From: Microdon myrmicae
Lineage: Eukaryota; Arthropoda; Insecta; Diptera; Syrphidae
Assembly: GCA_963931805.1 (NCBI GenBank)
Contig: OZ007497.1
Span: forward strand, 7,716,434 to 7,780,433
Length of the DNA: 64,000 nucleotides
Direction of reading: 5' to 3'
Of the stretch, positions 43,431 through 53,781 are shown in pieces (the first letter of the stretch is position 1; every line of letters begins with the position of its first letter). The position numbers and the translations under genes are program-made. A model generated the notes under the pieces. The model was given only the letters and a program-made list of their open reading frames with translations. It did no database searches and had not been told where the DNA came from.

Positions 43431-43479
43431 AGCTAGATAAAAATATAAATAACTTTACAATTTATACGCATTTTGGCCG

Positions 43480-43600
43480 AAAACACTTCTTTTTTTAAAT
43501 TTAGTTTAGTGGGGCTCGCGCCCCATTTATTAAATTACTACAAGTTTGTACTAAATAAATTTTTATAATCTAACTCATTTGTTACCTTAGTATATCCTAA
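43480..43600 (-). mobile_element. LINE 3' end fragment (inverted)
   Basis: TTTAGTTTAGTGGGGCTCGCGCCCCATTTATT is, on the minus strand, an AAATAAATGGGGC-type hairpin followed by ACTAAAC-like units: the 3' end plan of the CR1-like family. Only about 100 bp remain. Confidence 0.5.
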
Positions 43601-43975
43601 CCCGTCCTCACCCCACCCCACACCAATTTAAACCTCTCCCCCCAGCTCCCCAACCCCGCCCCATACTAGTACGTAGACGTGCCCGCCATTGTCATTGTCT
43701 CACAAAAGCCGTATTTGCCCCCCCCCCCCCACACACACTTGCCCCTCCCTAGCCTCCTACCCCCCCCCCCCCCCCCCCCACCCTCCCCTATCGTCAAGTC
43801 TTTTTCACCTCCTGGTTTTTCTTTTTTCTTTTTTTATTCTCCTTCTCACTCTAGTTTTAAGATAGTCTTTAAGTTTCTTTTTTATATTAATTAATTTTAA
43901 GTTTAATCTCTGAGCTTGCATTTAGCAAAATAAATGAGGGTTCTGTCCTCACTAAACTAAAACTAAACTAAAAGA
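43601..43975 (+). mobile_element. CR1-like LINE, 5'-truncated 3' end
   Basis: Matches the 3' UTR of the first LINE (5790-6112), including CCCCGCC...CTAGTACGTAGAC, a C-rich tract (43761-43779), AAATAAATGAGGGTTCTG and ACTAAAC-type repeats at the end. Confidence 0.75.
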
Positions 43976-44748
43976 AAAGTTTCTTCAACTGGTCGGAAAC
44001 ATAACTCAAACAAATCTTGAGGCATCGATCTGAAATCTAGACTGTATATTCAAAATTGCTTTCTTCATCTACATGCGTTAGACTTTTTTTTATATTACGT
44101 ATCTCTTTTTATTCCGAAACAAGTATGTGGCGATTTTTACCATGAAATTTTAAATAGTTTGTTCAAAAGTGCATTGATTCGCCAAAACATGATGTTGTTA
44201 TACTGCTCTGAAAAAACTGTAGTTTATTGGTCTAGGTCTAAAACCGCGGGTTTTGGCCGTGGACTCCTTCACACAAAAAAGAAAAAGCATCCAGGGAGAA
44301 ATGTAGTCGCCATTTTGTGATGGTTATTCAGAAAAAATGTATTTTATTAGTAATATTATAAAACCTATTTTGTAAAATTTCGATTAACTTATTCATTGCG
44401 CAAAAAAAAGTGGCGAAATGTGCCCTTTTGTTATTACCCTACAATAGTTTACTGGTTTAAATAAACTTGTCATGCCTACACATCAAATCAATCAAGGACC
44501 TTAGTCATTTTTAGAGTGAGTCCACCTAAGTCGGTTTTTACAACAAATTGGTCTAACGCTGGATGTATTCAAATCCTCTGCTATAGGAGTTTGTTGAACT
44601 CACGTTAACGATTTATTAAATCTTATTTTTACAAAATCACCTTTAACCTACTGCCAAAGGTTATTAACACTAACTTGAACTTTTGTTAAGGGGAAACAGA
44701 ACAATGTAAAAATAACAATAGCATATTTTTTGAGTCAAGCCAACTTAC

Positions 44749-45573
44749 TGTCTCAAGTGTGCCCAGAATTTTCTCCAGAGCTGAACTGAACGTTTCGTGT
44801 GCTAACCACTGAAGAATTTTTCGAATGTAAAGTTCGTCTCCCTCTGCATCTTTCGTCCGATCCAGTGATGTTATAGGGCGCATTATGGCGCTAATTTCTG
44901 AACGCTCTATGTAGTCATTGCCCAATAATACAGCCAGTAAAGGAATCATATCATTAGACAATGATGTTGCATTAGTTAGATACTTCATTTCATATATATA
45001 ACACTTCAAATATTTATAATTTTGACCTTTCTCGTATGTGGTTAAGGATAACATTGAAAACGGTATAACCATAATGTCATAAATGTAAAAATCTGAATCA
45101 TCAGTCAACACTGGACAATTAAGTTTCGCGCTTAGTGCAGCAATTTCTCCAATCCCTTCGGAAACGGTCGTGGTAAATGGGACCAAGCATTTCTTCATAG
45201 CTTCCACAAACACATGTTTGCAGAATGATGGTAAAATTCGTTTTGCATTATTCCACGTAAGACGTTCTAGTTTTCTAATATCGTAGCGGAAACGTCTCTT
45301 AGCAGTATTTAGAGTCGGTTCCTCTACATTACCATGCAGAATCACAAATGGTGTAATGTTGCAATCACTGAGCATTCGAAAGAAGTTTACAATCGCGCGA
45401 TAATAAAAATCGTAATCTCCACCGAAAGCATAATTATGTCCAGCATCGTTCCGGTACAACGCGGTTGCTACATCGTATCCATGGATTACGATATTGCAGT
45501 CATGCAGTTCGTAAGGACGCAGATACTGAAATGCATTATTTCTAAAATGACGACTCAATCCCGTCACTACCAT
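44749..45573 (-). CDS. ast: Protein asteroid homologue, exon 1 (N-terminal 275 residues)
   Basis: Starts at ATG 45573 and ends at the donor ACA-GTAAGT (44749/44748), phase 0. XPG/Rad2-like N-domain: TGLSRHF near the start, CNIVIHGYDVATALY (residues 26-40), FGGDYDFYYRAIVNFF (50-65) and ITPFVILHG (73-81). I-domain-like segment VSEGIGEIAALSAKL and PVLTDDSDFYIYD (residues 137-166). In XPG nucleases the first motif reads V-I-D-G; here residue 31 is His, so one metal ligand is missing, though TDDSDF is kept. This fits a protein family in which nuclease activity is doubtful. Exon 2 is 2.2 kb away. Intact, so probably functional. Confidence 0.85.
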
Positions 45574-45805
45574 GTTATCTCACGCGATCACTCTTAACAC
45601 TCAAGTGAAACTGGTACATACAAATTTCCAAACTGCGATGTAAGGATCTTAATAGGTTTATATATTTCGGAGAAAAAAAATAAAGTGCAAACTGAAACTG
45701 AACCTTTTACTGGAATTTGTGTAGGCTCGGCACAAGTTTTTATTCCAAGAAGAACGATGTCTTCAAAGTCTAAACTTATTCTAATATATTATACATATTA
45801 TATGG
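45574..45805. promoter_or_regulatory. Probable asteroid upstream region, possibly bidirectional
   Basis: Short AT-rich interval between the asteroid start codon (minus) and a small plus-strand ORF. No TATA or initiator could be assigned. Inferred from gene arrangement only. Confidence 0.3.
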
Positions 45806-45952
45806 ATGATAAAGTGCCTAGTAGCCGTTTCAGCAGCAATAGGTTCCGGTTTCTTGGCATATTATTCGGTTGCATATGCTTGGGACCATAGAATTGTTTA
45901 TGTGTTTACAATAGCAAGAGTCCCTTCGTCGTTTTTGTCGCGGATTCGCTAA
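45806..45952 (+). CDS. Possible 48-residue membrane peptide
   Basis: ATG 45806 to TAA 45950-45952. One hydrophobic segment, CLVAVSAAIGSGFLAYYSVAY (about residues 4-24), preceded by MIK and followed by AWDHR and a basic end. The pattern resembles small mitochondrial or ER single-pass proteins, or the first exon of one. Divergent to asteroid. I cannot name a family, and it could be chance. Confidence 0.3.
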   Translation: MIKCLVAVSAAIGSGFLAYYSVAYAWDHRIVYVFTIARVPSSFLSRIR

Positions 45953-46370
45953 TCAGATGGTGGAATGAATCAGATATTCAGATTTTACGAATATACTTTT
46001 GAAAAGGGATGATATTGGGCAAAATACAAAAAAAGAAAATCAACAAGAAAACAGTTTTGTTTATATACAAATGTGCTTACTAAACTAATCCCTCTTAGAG
46101 GCCCACATTTTGGGGCATTCAGGGAATGGTATTGATTTTCTTCTTTTCTCATAATGAGGACTATTGCATATATGTCACTTATGAAATTAACAGTTTTATA
46201 GGCAATTGTGTTAGCCTAAGATGTAATATAAAAAAAGGTTAAAATGCTCGACGTAATATAAAAATGTGATGTAGTATATAAATGATGATGTGTAGGTGTT
46301 GCCAAAATGTTGTATAATTATCTGCAATGTAAAGCCAAAATGTTGTATAAAGATCTGCTATGTAAAGTGA
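45953..46370. other. AT-rich spacer with a small tandem
   Basis: Nothing coding recognised. GCCAAAATGTTGTATAA occurs twice (from 46299 and 46333), an imperfect 34-37-bp tandem, just before the RTE start. Confidence 0.45.
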
Positions 46371-46742
46371 CCCCCGCTTGGTAGAAACCTTGAAGTGGTG
46401 CGGGGCTTAAACTACAACGAATCACCCAGGCATACGCTTCCAGTAGGGCCACCCATGTCAGACAGGCTAGCGAGGAGTAACACACAAAGATCTACCACCC
46501 CTAATCCAGGGTGTTACGCGTCACCGTGCCCATTGGATGGTTTGCAGCCAGGGGTATATCGGCTGCATTATAACGGCGAACGGCGCCTCTCTGACACCGG
46601 ATCGAATTAGAGCATAGAGGAGCTCTGATGTGGCGGACTATTTGAAACCCCAAGACTCGTGGGAACAAAAATGAATAATCAATATACAAAAAACAATCTC
46701 ACGAAAAACCCGGTAGGCGTAGGTGTGATGAGCGGACACTAC

Positions 46743-47904
46743 TGTGGGGGTTCTTTTTAGCTTACCTGAAGAGCCCCCATATCTACAACCCAACTTCCAC
46801 GGTTCCTGCTAATGCAATCGCATTAGCACCCGTTCGATTGCCAAGCAAATCCCAATCTTACCATATGCATTTTCCAAAGATGAATTCCTGTAAACGAAAC
46901 AATTTGGTTCACATATAATGTAACCATCATAACCAGGGATAATAAACATTGCGTCGCCTATCCCCGCCTCACCATGTGTACAACAAATTCCCTTACATAC
47001 ACATTGGCTGGCGACCTTTGTCCAAGGGACAAAAGCAAATACACGCATCTAGCTTCTAAAGTCATAAACCAAATCCCATAGCATAAGCAAATGCAAATAG
47101 GAATTGTTTACTTACCCTTGGCAGCGATGCCATAAACACCAATTCTCAATGAATATGCTGAAACCAATTAGCACCATATCCACGATACATTGCGGTCTAT
47201 CAATACAGCTGCAATGCACATCATAAAGAATGATCTACACGAGCTACACGATCTCTTTGTCGCGGCATGAGTAAACAAGAATCCATTAGCACCCAACGAG
47301 ATCCGGCTTATTTACTTAGCCGAACTCACATCTCATTGATGCCCATTATCCCTTTCGATTTTCCAGATTCGTTCTCATGGCTTTGTCCCATGAAAGAACC
47401 AATGTTCACACATACATGCGTACCACTATGATCTTCTCTATGAGATCCGGTTACCTACCCCCAAAGAGAGACTTCACGTTTCTCTTGGGATAGGAAATGC
47501 ATCCCTAAATTAAGAGAGCCAGTACCACTGGCCGAATTTCCCTTGCCAGCGAATTGATATCGCTGAGTCGTTTTACACCCATCGACCGAGCAGGTCGTTA
47601 CCGCTCCCGCTCCCCGGTGCGCACGGGGACGCGAGTCGAGTCGAGTAAGCGCACGATTAATACAAAAGTAATTCTTTCTTGTGCCTCAAGTATAATCACC
47701 ACAAGTAGTGTACACTGTCTTATATTTTTGCGCATCCGTGTCGTCGTCGGTGAAAGTAGATTCTGTTTTCTGTGAGCTAATTAAATACCGTAAGATCAGT
47801 TTTAAATCAAAAGAACCTTAGTAAACTATAATTTCAATAAAAAATCATTCGAACATTAATCCAGTGTGTTTACGTACGCCGGCGCACCATACTTCTTCTC
47901 CACA
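46743..47904 (+). mobile_element. Solo LTR, 1162 bp, TSD CTAC
   Basis: TGTGGGGGTTCTTTTTAGC...CTTCTCCACA, flanked by CTAC at 46739-46742 and 47905-47908. Start resembles the Gypsy1 LTR (TGTGGGGCTTTTCAGGGC...GAAGAGCC), so plus orientation is likely. Contains the hairpin TGCTAATGC-aatc-GCATTAGCA at 46807-46828. Confidence 0.85.
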
Positions 47905-48422
47905 CTACCATAAGGGAACATCAAGAAAACACCGACTCGACAAAAAGATGACGTAGAGAAAAACGGAAAAAGCGGGATATACGTGTCGGCACGTGGAATG
48001 TTCGAACGTTATATAAACCAAGCGCGATATAGACGGTGGTAAAAAACGCGAAACAATATAAAATGAACATCGTTGCGCTTCAGGAAGTCCGACTCCCACA
48101 TCAAGTAATCGAAACCGATACACATAACCTCGGGACTGGCTTCAGCATAAGCAAGAAGATTACGCCTCATGTCAAAGATGTGCAATTTATTAATGACCGA
48201 ATGTCGGTGCTAAAAGTACAGGGACCATGGTACAATTATGTATTTATAAACGTACACGACCCACGGAATCTACGGACGAAGAAACGAAGGACACATTCTA
48301 CGAGACCCTAGAGGAAGTATTAGATGGGATCTCATCATTCGATGTTAAAATCCTCTTCGGGGACCTCAGTGCGAAAATTGGAGAGGAAGACATTTTCCAA
48401 CCAACTATATGTAAAGAGAGCC

Positions 48423-49638
48423 TGTGGCGCTTCCGCCAGATCCCACGGTACGCTTTCCTTAAACACCCCATAACACCCATCTTCCCATATAATTTCGCCA
48501 ATGCAAATCGCATTAGGCACCTGAAAACGCTACTCGCATTAATTGGAGCAAAGCTATAGTCGTAAAGCTTCTGCAAGAGAATTCCTACCTTTTCAAGCAT
48601 TCCTTCGCTTACAAATCCCCTGTAAGAGTTCTTACTTTCCTTATCATAAATTATCCTGAAAAGAAAAACCCCGGTTCACATATCATGTAACCATTCCAGC
48701 GTCGCCTATTCCCAGCTTCATTCATGTATACGATAAATTTCTTTATGTATACATTTAGCTGGCGACATTTTTCTCCCAGCACAATGTGCAACCCAAAGCA
48801 AATACGCATTTCGCGTCCCTTGGCATCAATTGAAATCCAAGCATAATCAATGCAAATGGATATTCAATACGTACCCTTTCTAGCGATGCCATAAACACCA
48901 TTTCCCAGTAACCGCGGTAAAACCAATTAGCACATTTTCACATCGGATCATCGTCTCTTTGTTTACCCGCACATGTTCAAACAAAGATTCCATTGGCATC
49001 CGACGATTTCGGTTTTATTTACTTTACCGAAATCGTATCCTAGGAATGCATTTTATGTCTTCCTTTGTTCTAGGCACACATACCACCATGATCACGATGG
49101 CCGAGTGAGCTCTGAACGAGCAAGATATCGTTGAGTCGTCTTCCATCCTCTGACCGCAATGGTCACGCGATCTCCCGTTCCTCGTTTCGCGCAGCGGAGG
49201 AGCGTATATATACAGGAGTCATGTTTTCATCATTAATTAAGTCGAGCGTGGTTTCTCGTTTTTTTTTCTACAATTAATTGAACGGTCGGAATTATAGTGC
49301 AAAGTGTTTAGATAGTATGTGGTTGTTAACGTTTGAACAACGACCATGAGAAGGCTTAAATTAATATTCGTAACTCTCCAGATGACATCTAATACACGTG
49401 TACGTTTGCTTAATTACAAAAGATAACCATCAACTAATTAAATAAAGAGAACGTTTCGCCGACCAAAAAACCATTCAGTGTTTTAATATTTCATGCTGCA
49501 GTTCCTGGGGGTGTTATTGCTTAGCCTACGCGTTTGTGGACAATTTTCGGTGCTCGCATTTGTGGCGGAACTTTCGACTGGTGATGGGGAGTGAAGTGAA
49601 CCGTGTGCCCGTGTCCGGCACCATACTTCCTCCCCACA
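48423..49638 (+). mobile_element. Solo LTR, 1216 bp, TSD AGCC
   Basis: TGTGGCGCTTCCGCCAGATCCC...ACTTCCTCCCCACA, flanked by AGCC at 48419-48422 and 49639-49642. Its first 25 bases nearly match the G2 LTR read on the minus strand, so it is a sister family in plus orientation. Imperfect hairpin GCCAATGC-aaatc-GCATTAGGC at 48497-48518. Confidence 0.85.
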
Positions 49639-49813
49639 AGCCTACACGACGTTTCAAATGATAATGGAATTCGAATTATCACGTTCGCAGCGTCAAAAGA
49701 TCTGGTCGTGAAAAGCACGATGTTCAACCACAAGCAAATCCATAAAGCCACATGGATATCACCCGACGGCATAACGCGTAACCAAATACACCAATTCCTC
49801 ATAGAGAAAAGAC

Positions 49814-50046
49814 ACTATAGCGTTTGAGATTGATAGTGAAGAACCTGTGATTCGAACTGACGCTATGACAGTCAGAATCACCAACAATTGAACCTAAGCG
49901 TAACACATCAGGCTACTGGCCGTGTTTAGAATTCGATTTTTAAACTCAAGTATATTTCACTGATGTGAATTGTTTTGTTATCGCTATGGTATACGACTCT
50001 GATGTATTTTCTTATTCAATTTTCGTTTGGTGTTCTTCACTATTTT
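49814..50046. other. Single-copy spacer at the duplication boundary
   Basis: AT-rich, unrecognised; not present at the equivalent side of copy A. It ends ...TTTTTGG where the duplicated block starts. Confidence 0.45.
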
Positions 50047-50351
50047 TGGTGCCCATCAGAAACTGCATTGTGGTTTAGGTTTTGTTGAACTGGAACGGGC
50101 ATTTGACTGAGGGAGACAGGTCGCGTAATTAGGTTTCTATTAGGAAGAACAGTTCGCTGATCAGGAGGAGCATCGGCTGAATATTGCACTGCTGGATGAA
50201 TCCTATCGAAATATTTTCCCCCTTGGTTCTCAATGGTTGTATACAGCGATGTTACTGTTGGGGGGACCTTGAAATTGACTCCGCCCGAGAGCACCCAGCC
50301 AAGTTCTGTTTGCTGGGCCATGGCGGTTCCTGGTGGTCCCTTGATAATCCC
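50047..50351 (-). pseudogene. Truncated Q/N-rich ORF, copy B
   Basis: Same as the first 100 codons of 16668-18251 (one Pro-to-Leu change near the end) and cut at the boundary. Confidence 0.75.
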
Positions 50352-50771
50352 TTATTGTAGAATAGCTGGACACACATCGCTACCAAGTAGCATGTTGACC
50401 TCACCTGGTTTACTAAACGATGGGTCCGCAAGCTGAATATTTTGCATGTGACTCCAGTTGTCACACGATATATGCTGCGTCGGGAGCATAGACGTAAGCT
50501 TGGGTAAGACCAATGCCCTCAGCTGAATGTTAAAATCCTTATTCACATTCGAATGTATCGTTAATGATACCGCATGCCTGGATACACTGGTATCGTCTTC
50601 TCCGACGCCACGGATGATAGCATGATTATCCTCCATTTTTAACTTTAGCAGTTGTGCAGCAGACTCAGAGATGAACGAAGCCTCCGCTCCAGGATCAAGT
50701 AATGCTCTCAGCACCACAGGTTGTCCAACATTTGGGAAGACCTTGGCTAAAGCAGTAGCCAGAAGAACCGT
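50352..50771 (-). pseudogene. BEL protease region, copy B
   Basis: Matches 18252-18671, including DPGA at the active-site position and both flanking TAA codons. Confidence 0.75.
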
Positions 50772-52004
50772 TTATACCTTATGGTTTTCGGCTACGTGCG
50801 TATTATTTACTGAAGCAGTCCTGGAGGGGGGTATAAAATTCTGAGCCTGGTTCGATGATGTATGTTGACTGGAAGAGGAAGTGGATGGAGACGGTGACTG
50901 GCTATCCACCGTTGAACGGGGTTCATTAGCATGCATATCGTTGTGATCAGTTGTGTGCAACAACGAATAATGTTTCCTTTTGCATGTCCAACACGTGAAC
51001 ATGCTAGTGCAATTTCGTACAGTATGCGCATCTGACAGGCAGTTGAAACATAGTTTGTTTCTCCGAACGACCTCCTGTCTTTGGTTCGGATCCAATGCCT
51101 TGAACTTGTCACAATTTTTGATGGGATGTGACGCCTGGCACATGGGACATTTGCCAACAGTTGAATTGAATGTGCGAACTGTACCTTGTGTGTGCCTCTT
51201 TGGTCTTGATTGCGATAACTCTGTTGTGGATGGGCCCATCACTTCTAAGGTTCTTGCCCTCATCAACAAGAAGTCTTCCAGTACGCTGTAAGTCGGATAG
51301 TCCACATAAGAAGCTATGTTAGATTCCCATTGTCCTCGAGTAATCCGCGGTAGTTTCTGCACGGTATGGTATATTAGAACATCTTCCCAAGATTTTACTG
51401 GGACCCCTAGATGTTTTAGAGACAGCCTTGCCTCATTTGTGGTGTCTAAGAGAAGTTTTAGGCCATCGGACGATTCTTGCGCAAGCTTTGGTTGGTCGAA
51501 AAGCAATCTGAATTGGTTATCCTTTAACCATCTTACGTTCTGGTAACGCTTCACCAGAGTTGCCCAAGCGCTTTCAAAATTACCATCGGTGATGGCAGTG
51601 TTCCTCAGTAATCGCTCCGCTTCACCACTTAAATTAGTCTTCAAGTAGTGCAGCCGTTGAGCATCAGAAATGGATGCATTTTTTATCACCAGACCTTCAA
51701 ATAGGCTTTTAAATACAGGCCACATTTGGTATGAGCCTGAAAAGGCCGGAAGTTTCAGCTCGACTGTTGGGGATCTCGAAACCGCTGCTGAATTGTTAAG
51801 AGTCTGGTGTAGGTCCTCGGTGGCCGCCAATTGGGATTTTAAGTCGGATGAGTACATGTAGTACAACTCCTTCAAAGTGTGAAATACTAAGGAGTCCATG
51901 TACTTCACCTTTGCATCTTCATTAGGTGCTGCGACAATCTTCTGGTGCAGTCCTCGCGCTTCGTCAAAAGATCGCTCCAAGTTAGACAAACGCGCCTCAT
52001 TCAT
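50772..52004 (-). CDS. BEL/Pao Gag, copy B
   Basis: 410 residues, differing from copy A at only a handful of positions. Copy B has Cys in the knuckle HTVRNCTSMFTC where copy A has Arg, so B carries the canonical zinc ligand and A has lost it. Confidence 0.8.
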   Translation of the reverse strand: MNEARLSNLERSFDEARGLHQKIVAAPNEDAKVKYMDSLVFHTLKELYYMYSSDLKSQLAATEDLHQTLNNSAAVSRSPTVELKLPAFSGSYQMWPVFKSLFEGLVIKNASISDAQRLHYLKTNLSGEAERLLRNTAITDGNFESAWATLVKRYQNVRWLKDNQFRLLFDQPKLAQESSDGLKLLLDTTNEARLSLKHLGVPVKSWEDVLIYHTVQKLPRITRGQWESNIASYVDYPTYSVLEDFLLMRARTLEVMGPSTTELSQSRPKRHTQGTVRTFNSTVGKCPMCQASHPIKNCDKFKALDPNQRQEVVRRNKLCFNCLSDAHTVRNCTSMFTCWTCKRKHYSLLHTTDHNDMHANEPRSTVDSQSPSPSTSSSSQHTSSNQAQNFIPPSRTASVNNTHVAENHKV

Positions 52005-52597
52005 ATGAATGGACTTGGCCGAGTGGTCTAAGGCAAATATGCCTTGTGATCCGCAGTTAATTCGCTTGCAATGTTTTGCAAGCTATCAATGAGATTCGGC
52101 ACCCTCTGTTTACTCATGTTGTGTTGTAGAAACTCGAAATTACACCGAACGACCTATGCAGTTGCTGGCAAGTGCGCGAAGATGCAGCCCGAATGAAATA
52201 CGTAGAAAGTTGCCGTCAGCTGCCTTGTCGACGTTGCTCCTGCAGAGCCCTCATATCAGTTAATCTCGTGCCCTAAGTGTGGATTGGCGTTTATGCAGTA
52301 GTAAGAGAATACGCTTTCCCCTTACCCAATATATTTTATTGTTTTAGCTTGAAATGTTCTTTTGTTTTTAGCAGGTCGTACCCCCGAAGCCAGACTCAGC
52401 TCCGGATTAAAGGGGAAGGGTGTCTTGCCCAGTACGATTGAAGATAGTTTAATGTAAATTTATTTTATATTAAATTTATATTTTATTTTATGAACTACTT
52501 GTGTTGTTACGGGATGATGCAAATACCTAGAGGTCCACCTGCATTGGACTAATGCTTGGAAACAAATAAACAACCTTGAACCTTGCGATAAAGAAAA

Positions 52598-52760
52598 GTG
52601 GACTGTATTTTGATTCCTTTCTGCTAAATGATTATGACAACAGCAATATAGTTGAAACGGATACGTAATTTTATTTTCTTAATGCCAATTATTAAACTTA
52701 GATCACCAGATTTGTTGGTTTCATTTATTGCTACTTCCATATAGTTTCACCAATTCGTAA
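52598..52760. other. 163-bp segment present only in copy B
   Basis: AT-rich segment in the BEL leader after AAGAAAA. Absent at 20497/20498 in copy A. It has no obvious TSD or terminal repeats, so a deletion in A is as likely as an insertion in B. Confidence 0.75.
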
Positions 52761-53086
52761 TTTGTCGTCGTCCAACCTTATCCTGAGTCGTCGCAATGCG
52801 TCTGCTTCAGGACCTTCAATTGCTTCTGCACTTTCACTTGTATGTGATACAAACACACCACACAACACTTCTTAATTTAAGATCACTTCCGATCGCTATA
52901 TTAAGTTAGTACAAGTTATCAAGTGCCACTTACCCTTGCCTTGAGTGCTGTTAGTACGTTGATCATGGGTTGCTGAATGTAATCCTTCGTTTTTCTCGTT
53001 GAGGTTTGCCTCTGTTTGCGCCTGTATCTGCTTCTCTGTACGTAGTCCAATTTCACCGTATCTTTTGCGGATGTAAACAAACAACA

Positions 53087-53781
53087 TGTTAACTCGCCAG
53101 TTGTGGTTCGCCAACTGGGAATATCCAATGGAGATCTGGATTCGGACCAGAAATTGTGTTGCCAAAACGGCAGCAACAAAATTCCACAAATCAAAGATAG
53201 CAAAGATGTTTTTGCCACACCGCCAGCTACAAACCTTTTACATAAATTAAAAGATGGAAAAGTTGAGGTATTTTGGTTTTTTTCTTCTTTATTCTTCACT
53301 TCACAATTTAAACAATACTTCAATTACATTTCAAACTGCCACTTGGCATCGCGATCACCAGCTGCCAACTAAACAATAAAGCGAGCTTTATCACCTTCCT
53401 GCGCCTTCTTATATGCTGTCTTGTCTTTTCTTTTTTACGGTTTCTTCTTTGGCCGTTGGGATCGTCAGATCCCGACCAACAAAAGCACCGTATCACGAAA
53501 GGGAATTACCGTAGAACAAAATAAACTGTTCTATGGAATCAGCGCTTTTGTCAGTCACCGTTGATCCTGTCATCATACCACCTTGAGTGTGAGTGTAAAC
53601 CAATTAGCACAGATGACAACCTATGATGCGATTTCTCGTGCATACCTTCTGGTAGTAATGACTGCCACGAGGTGAGTTTGGAATGTGCTGATGGCAAATG
53701 ACTTGATTTCTGAATTTTCTCGTTTGATGAACCGATTCATCTGGACGTTATTGTTGGCTGTTGCTGCCTAGTGCTGCAACA
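53087..53781 (-). repeat. BEL LTR, copy B
   Basis: 695 bp, matches 20844-21538. Confidence 0.85.

Larger units (their letters stand above)
42589..44748 (-). other. Intron of the asteroid-like gene with TE debris
   Basis: GT...AG intron of 2160 bp (donor GTAAGT at 44748-44743, acceptor AG at 42590-42589). It contains a split short ORF, a solo LTR and two facing LINE 3' ends, listed separately. The part from 43980 to 44748 is AT-rich with nothing recognised. Confidence 0.75.
46371..49813 (+). mobile_element. RTE-type LINE copy 3, with two solo LTRs inserted
   Basis: Starts CCCCCGCTTGGTAGAAACC like copy 1. LINE segments are 46371-46742, 47905-48422 and 49639-49813; removing the two LTRs and one TSD copy each restores the order seen in copies 1 and 2 (IRVGTWNVRT-type endonuclease start, IVALQEVRLPHQ, KILFGDLSAKIG, WISPDGITRNQIHQFLIEKR). 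It breaks off at 49813. An internal segment (NGFTLVCGGT) present in the other copies is missing near 48117. Frameshift near 48279 as in the others. Confidence 0.75.
50047..53781 (-). mobile_element. BEL element copy B, 3'-truncated
   Basis: Near-identical to 17947-21538. Retains one LTR (53087-53781), leader, gag and protease, and only the first part of the Q/N-rich ORF; it stops at the duplication boundary, where the protein ends SDGHQ then K and stop. TSD TGGAC follows at 53782-53786. Confidence 0.85.

Noticed and set aside
49840..49925. tRNA-like sequence (GATTCGAA-type phrase)
   Set aside because: GTGATTCGAACTG resembles a T-arm, but no matching acceptor, D-arm or anticodon stem could be folded around it.
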